Assembly (NCBI GenBank): GCA_016795125.1
Contig: JAEUIG010000234.1
Coordinates: 1 to 5,765, forward strand
Length of the DNA: 5,765 nucleotides
Source: Planctomycetaceae bacterium
GTDB lineage: Bacteria > Planctomycetota > Planctomycetia > Planctomycetales > Planctomycetaceae
Direction: 5' to 3'
Both the position numbers and the translations under genes were made by a program. This document shows positions 3,517 through 5,765 of this stretch, piece by piece. The notes beneath the pieces are model-generated. The model was not told where the DNA came from. It ran no database searches and saw only the letters and a program-made list of their open reading frames with translations. The number at the start of each line of letters is the position of its first letter. Positions within the stretch are counted from its first letter, which is position 1.

Positions 3517-5765
3517 CTATCGGCGATTCGATCCCGGCGTCAGCGTCGTCCGAGAAAGGCCCTCGCTGGCGCTTCGAGCTCGTGAACGGTCGCTGATGCG
3601 GCGCTGAACGAGTCCCGCGAACGGCCAGTGCAGGCTGAAGTCGATGCGCCGCAGCGCGACATCCAGGACCCACAGCAGTGCGGCGATCGTGAGCAGCCAG
3701 GGCCAGAGCGGCGTCGGGCGCGACGCCGTGCGATCCGTCTTGAAGAGCGAGTCGGCATCGGGGTTGTACTGGCCTCCGGTGGACGACGCGATCTCCTTCA
3801 AGAGAGCTTCGTTCGTCGGCTTGATGCGCAGCTCGTCGCTGTAGCCGACGGTCAGGCCGCGCGATTGGCGGTACAGCGGCTGACCCTGGTCCTTGACGGT
3901 TATTTCCAGGTGATACGCGCCGCTGTCGGGCGTGGGGATCGTCTGCGTGTATTGACCGGGGGCGCGCTGATCGAGCGTGAGATGCGTGCGCCGCAACTGC
4001 GGGTCGACGACGGTCAGCTCGACTTCGGACTCGTTGAGGAACTGGCCAAGCGGATCGACGGCATCGACGCTGATGGCCGTCTGGCTGTCGTCGCGGTCGA
4101 GCGCGACGGCAATGCCCTGCGCGTCGCTCTTGCGCATCGCCTGGCGGATGACCTGCGTCCAGAACTTGCCGAATCCGGGCCAGGTGAGCCATTCAGCCGC
4201 CCAGCGGGCCTTGGCGTCCGATGTGAACGCGACGCTCATCCCCAACCCGTAACGCCACCAGGCGAGCAGCGGATCGCCTTTTTCGGTGATAAGGATGACC
4301 TCGCTGGTCGGCTTCGGGCGGGTCATCACGTAGCCGAGGAGAAACGGCGCGGAGTCCATGTCGAGATCGGCGAGGGCGCGCGTCGCCCGCATGGTCTGCG
4401 GGATGAACGGCTGCTCGTCGATGGCGGACTTGCTCGCGGTGACGGTTTCTTTCGCGAAGATCTGCGGGACCTGGGCGGGGTCTTCGGCGAGGTAGTAGCG
4501 GCCGTTGCCGACGCGCGCGATGGTCTCCAGCAGTTCGTTGTCGCAGTCGGTGCCGCAGGCGACGGTGGAGACGGTGATCTTGTTGGACTGCATCATCTGG
4601 GCGACGCCTTCGAAGTCTCCGGGTTCGGAGACACCGTCGGTCAGGATGATGACGTGCTTCAGCTTGGCGGGCGTCGTCATCAGCATGTCGTTCGCCTGTT
4701 CCATGGCGGGATACATGGTCGTGCCGCCTCCTGCATCGATGCGGGCAATGTCGTCCGTCACGCCGGCCTTGTTCTGGGCCGACTGCATCTCGCTGATGAC
4801 ATACGTCTCACCGTCGAAGGCCACGACGCCGATCTTGTCGTTGCGGCCGAGCAGCTCGACGGCGCTGCGGGCGGCGGTTTTGGCCATCTCGATTTTTTCG
4901 CCGGACATCGAGCCCGACTTGTCGATGACGAGCACCATTCCGAGGCTCGGCTTTTCTTTCTCTTTCTCGAAGTCGCTGCGGACGGGCAGGATTTCCTCCA
5001 GAGCCGTCTTGTAGTAGCCGCCGAGCCCGAACGACTGCTCGCCCCCGAGCATGATGAATCCGCCGCCGAGTTCCTGGACGTAGGTGCGGGCGACGTTCAT
5101 CTGCTGCTGCGAGAGCGCCGTCGCCGGCACGTTGGAGAGCATCAGCAGCTCGTAGTTCTGCAGGTCGGCCAATGTCTCGGGCATCCCCTGCGGCGGGCGG
5201 ATGTCGGCCTGGATGCCTTCGTCCTCCAGCGCGTACGCCAGATCACGGATCAGGTTCGGATCGCTTTCGATGATCAGCACGCGCGGCCGCCCGCTGGCGA
5301 ACACCAACCCGGACTCGGCGTTGTTGTCGAGCAGCGTGTCGGACTGCAGTTCCGAAACGCGGACGGCAAACGCGGCGAGTCGTTCGCGTTCGATCGACTG
5401 CTGGAACCGGAACCGGTTCTCCCCCTGGACGAGCTTGCGGCGTTCGCTGATGACCTTGTGATCGCCGCGATAGATTTCCAGCAGCCCTTCATCGTCGTGG
5501 TTCGAATGCACGACGACTTCGACGTTGAACGGTTCCCCCTCGCGCACTTCGGCCGGGACGTTGACCTCGGAAACCTGCACCTCCGGTTCCGTGCGGGTCG
5601 GCAAAGGAATCGTGGAAACCGGAACACCGGTGCGGACGGCGGCCTGCAGCGCATCACCGGCCGTTTCGTTGCCGTCGGTGAGCACGACAATGTGCGGGAC
5701 GTATCCGGGCGGGAGATATGCCGCCGCCGATTCGATCGCCGCCGCGATATTGGTCCCCTTGCGTG
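3517..5765 (-). CDS. Large membrane-anchored VWA / glutamine-amidotransferase-like protein (N-terminus cut by window edge)
   Basis: 748 residues are visible, numbered from the first complete codon (5763-5761). The frame is open at the right edge, so the true start is outside. Residues 3-40 are the end of a first VWA-like domain (G-T-N-I-A-A-A-I, then V-L-T-D-G-N-E). A beta-sandwich-like region follows (about 60-155), then a Rossmann-type amidotransferase-like half (R-V-L-I-I-E at 161-166; L-G-G-E-Q-S-F-G-L-G-G-Y at 239-250, lacking the catalytic Cys). A second VWA domain has a complete metal site: D-K-S-G-S-M-S at 281-287, G-G-T-T at 346-349 and T-D-G at 375-377. The amidotransferase-like fold then resumes (Y-G-L-G at 505-508, F-T-S-D at 513-516, W-P-G-F-G-K-F-W at 528-535). 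A second beta-sandwich (about 550-640), one transmembrane helix (W-P-W-L-L-T-I-A-A-L-L-W-V-L at 687-700) and a basic tail complete it. It resembles planctomycete BatA-like proteins with VWA and amidotransferase-like domains; ligand and partner are unknown. The ligase gene follows 30 bases downstream. Confidence 0.9.
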   Translation of the reverse strand, partial: RKGTNIAAAIESAAAYLPPGYVPHIVVLTDGNETAGDALQAAVRTGVPVSTIPLPTRTEPEVQVSEVNVPAEVREGEPFNVEVVVHSNHDDEGLLEIYRGDHKVISERRKLVQGENRFRFQQSIERERLAAFAVRVSELQSDTLLDNNAESGLVFASGRPRVLIIESDPNLIRDLAYALEDEGIQADIRPPQGMPETLADLQNYELLMLSNVPATALSQQQMNVARTYVQELGGGFIMLGGEQSFGLGGYYKTALEEILPVRSDFEKEKEKPSLGMVLVIDKSGSMSGEKIEMAKTAARSAVELLGRNDKIGVVAFDGETYVISEMQSAQNKAGVTDDIARIDAGGGTTMYPAMEQANDMLMTTPAKLKHVIILTDGVSEPGDFEGVAQMMQSNKITVSTVACGTDCDNELLETIARVGNGRYYLAEDPAQVPQIFAKETVTASKSAIDEQPFIPQTMRATRALADLDMDSAPFLLGYVMTRPKPTSEVILITEKGDPLLAWWRYGLGMSVAFTSDAKARWAAEWLTWPGFGKFWTQVIRQAMRKSDAQGIAVALDRDDSQTAISVDAVDPLGQFLNESEVELTVVDPQLRRTHLTLDQRAPGQYTQTIPTPDSGAYHLEITVKDQGQPLYRQSRGLTVGYSDELRIKPTNEALLKEIASSTGGQYNPDADSLFKTDRTASRPTPLWPWLLTIAALLWVLDVALRRIDFSLHWPFAGLVQRRISDRSRARSASEGLSRTTLTPGSNRR
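3560..3584. repeat. Dispersed-type repeat within the 3' end of the VWA gene (encodes R-A-R-S-A-S-E-G)
   Basis: The plus strand carries CCCTCGCTGGCGCTTCGAGC followed by TCGTG, including the palindrome CGAGCTCG at 3575-3582. On the minus strand, in the VWA reading frame, it encodes the R-A-R-S-A-S-E-G stretch close to the C-terminus. In a second frame the same bases give S-S-K-R-Q-R-G. From memory, both translated strings recur at the ends of many unrelated planctomycete proteins, which suggests a multi-copy genomic repeat. Only one copy is in this window, so its repeat status rests on recall, not on the sequence. Confidence 0.45.

Noticed and set aside
2482..3585. 367-codon plus-strand open frame opposite the ligase gene
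   Set aside because: It is the complement of a gene with a full set of ligase motifs, and its translation shows no recognisable domain. Long antisense frames are expected at this GC content.
3341..4192. 283-codon minus-strand open frame overlapping the VWA and ligase genes
   Set aside because: It is a second frame of the same DNA, rich in Arg and Pro, and overlaps the ends of two well-supported genes. Its S-S-K-R-Q-R-G stretch comes only from the repeat at 3560-3584.
4505..5014. 169-codon plus-strand open frame with hydrophobic stretches
   Set aside because: It is antisense to the metal-site VWA domain, which is clearly coding. Its serine- and leucine-rich content is the mirror of that domain's codons.

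Overview
The window is GC-rich, densely coding bacterial DNA with six protein genes, two of them cut by the window edges. I see no rRNA, tRNA, CRISPR array, transposase or phage gene. Three things suggest a planctomycete (Planctomycetota): a very large VWA protein with a glutamine-amidotransferase-like domain, a SWIM-zinc-finger DNA ligase, and a short dispersed-type repeat that reads as R-A-R-S-A-S-E-G when translated. This placement is inference from recalled family distributions, not a search.

Left part (1-1024): on the minus strand lie the N-terminal half of a rhodanese-like protein (1-188, C-terminus outside the window) and, upstream of it, a MogA-type molybdopterin adenylyltransferase (310-834, possibly 876). 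The 121-base gap between them and the start region of mogA contain runs of 7-base-periodic repeats. A divergent intergenic region (about 835-1024) then leads to a plus-strand gene.

Middle part (1025-2472): a secreted-type alpha/beta hydrolase with an intact Ser-Asp-His triad (1025-1885, plus) faces a small SpoIIAA-like (STAS/SEC14-type) protein (2018-2374, minus). The 132 bases between the convergent genes hold a composite element: two inverted arms of GATTTT(C/G) heptamers around two GC-rich hairpins.

Right part (2473-5765): a minus-strand pair. A large membrane-anchored VWA/amidotransferase-like protein (3517 to beyond 5765) is followed after 30 bases by an ATP-dependent DNA ligase of the minimal LigE-like kind, with an N-terminal SWIM zinc finger (2473-3486). 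The SpoIIAA-like gene lies 98 bases further on in the same direction. The three may be co-transcribed, but their predicted roles (envelope or metal-dependent adhesion domain, DNA joining, small STAS protein) do not form a recognisable pathway.

No obviously new multi-gene system is visible. The points most worth a second look are the SWIM-ligase fusion, the recurring heptamer-periodic repeats at gene borders, and the repeat that appears to supply the C-terminal tail of the VWA protein.
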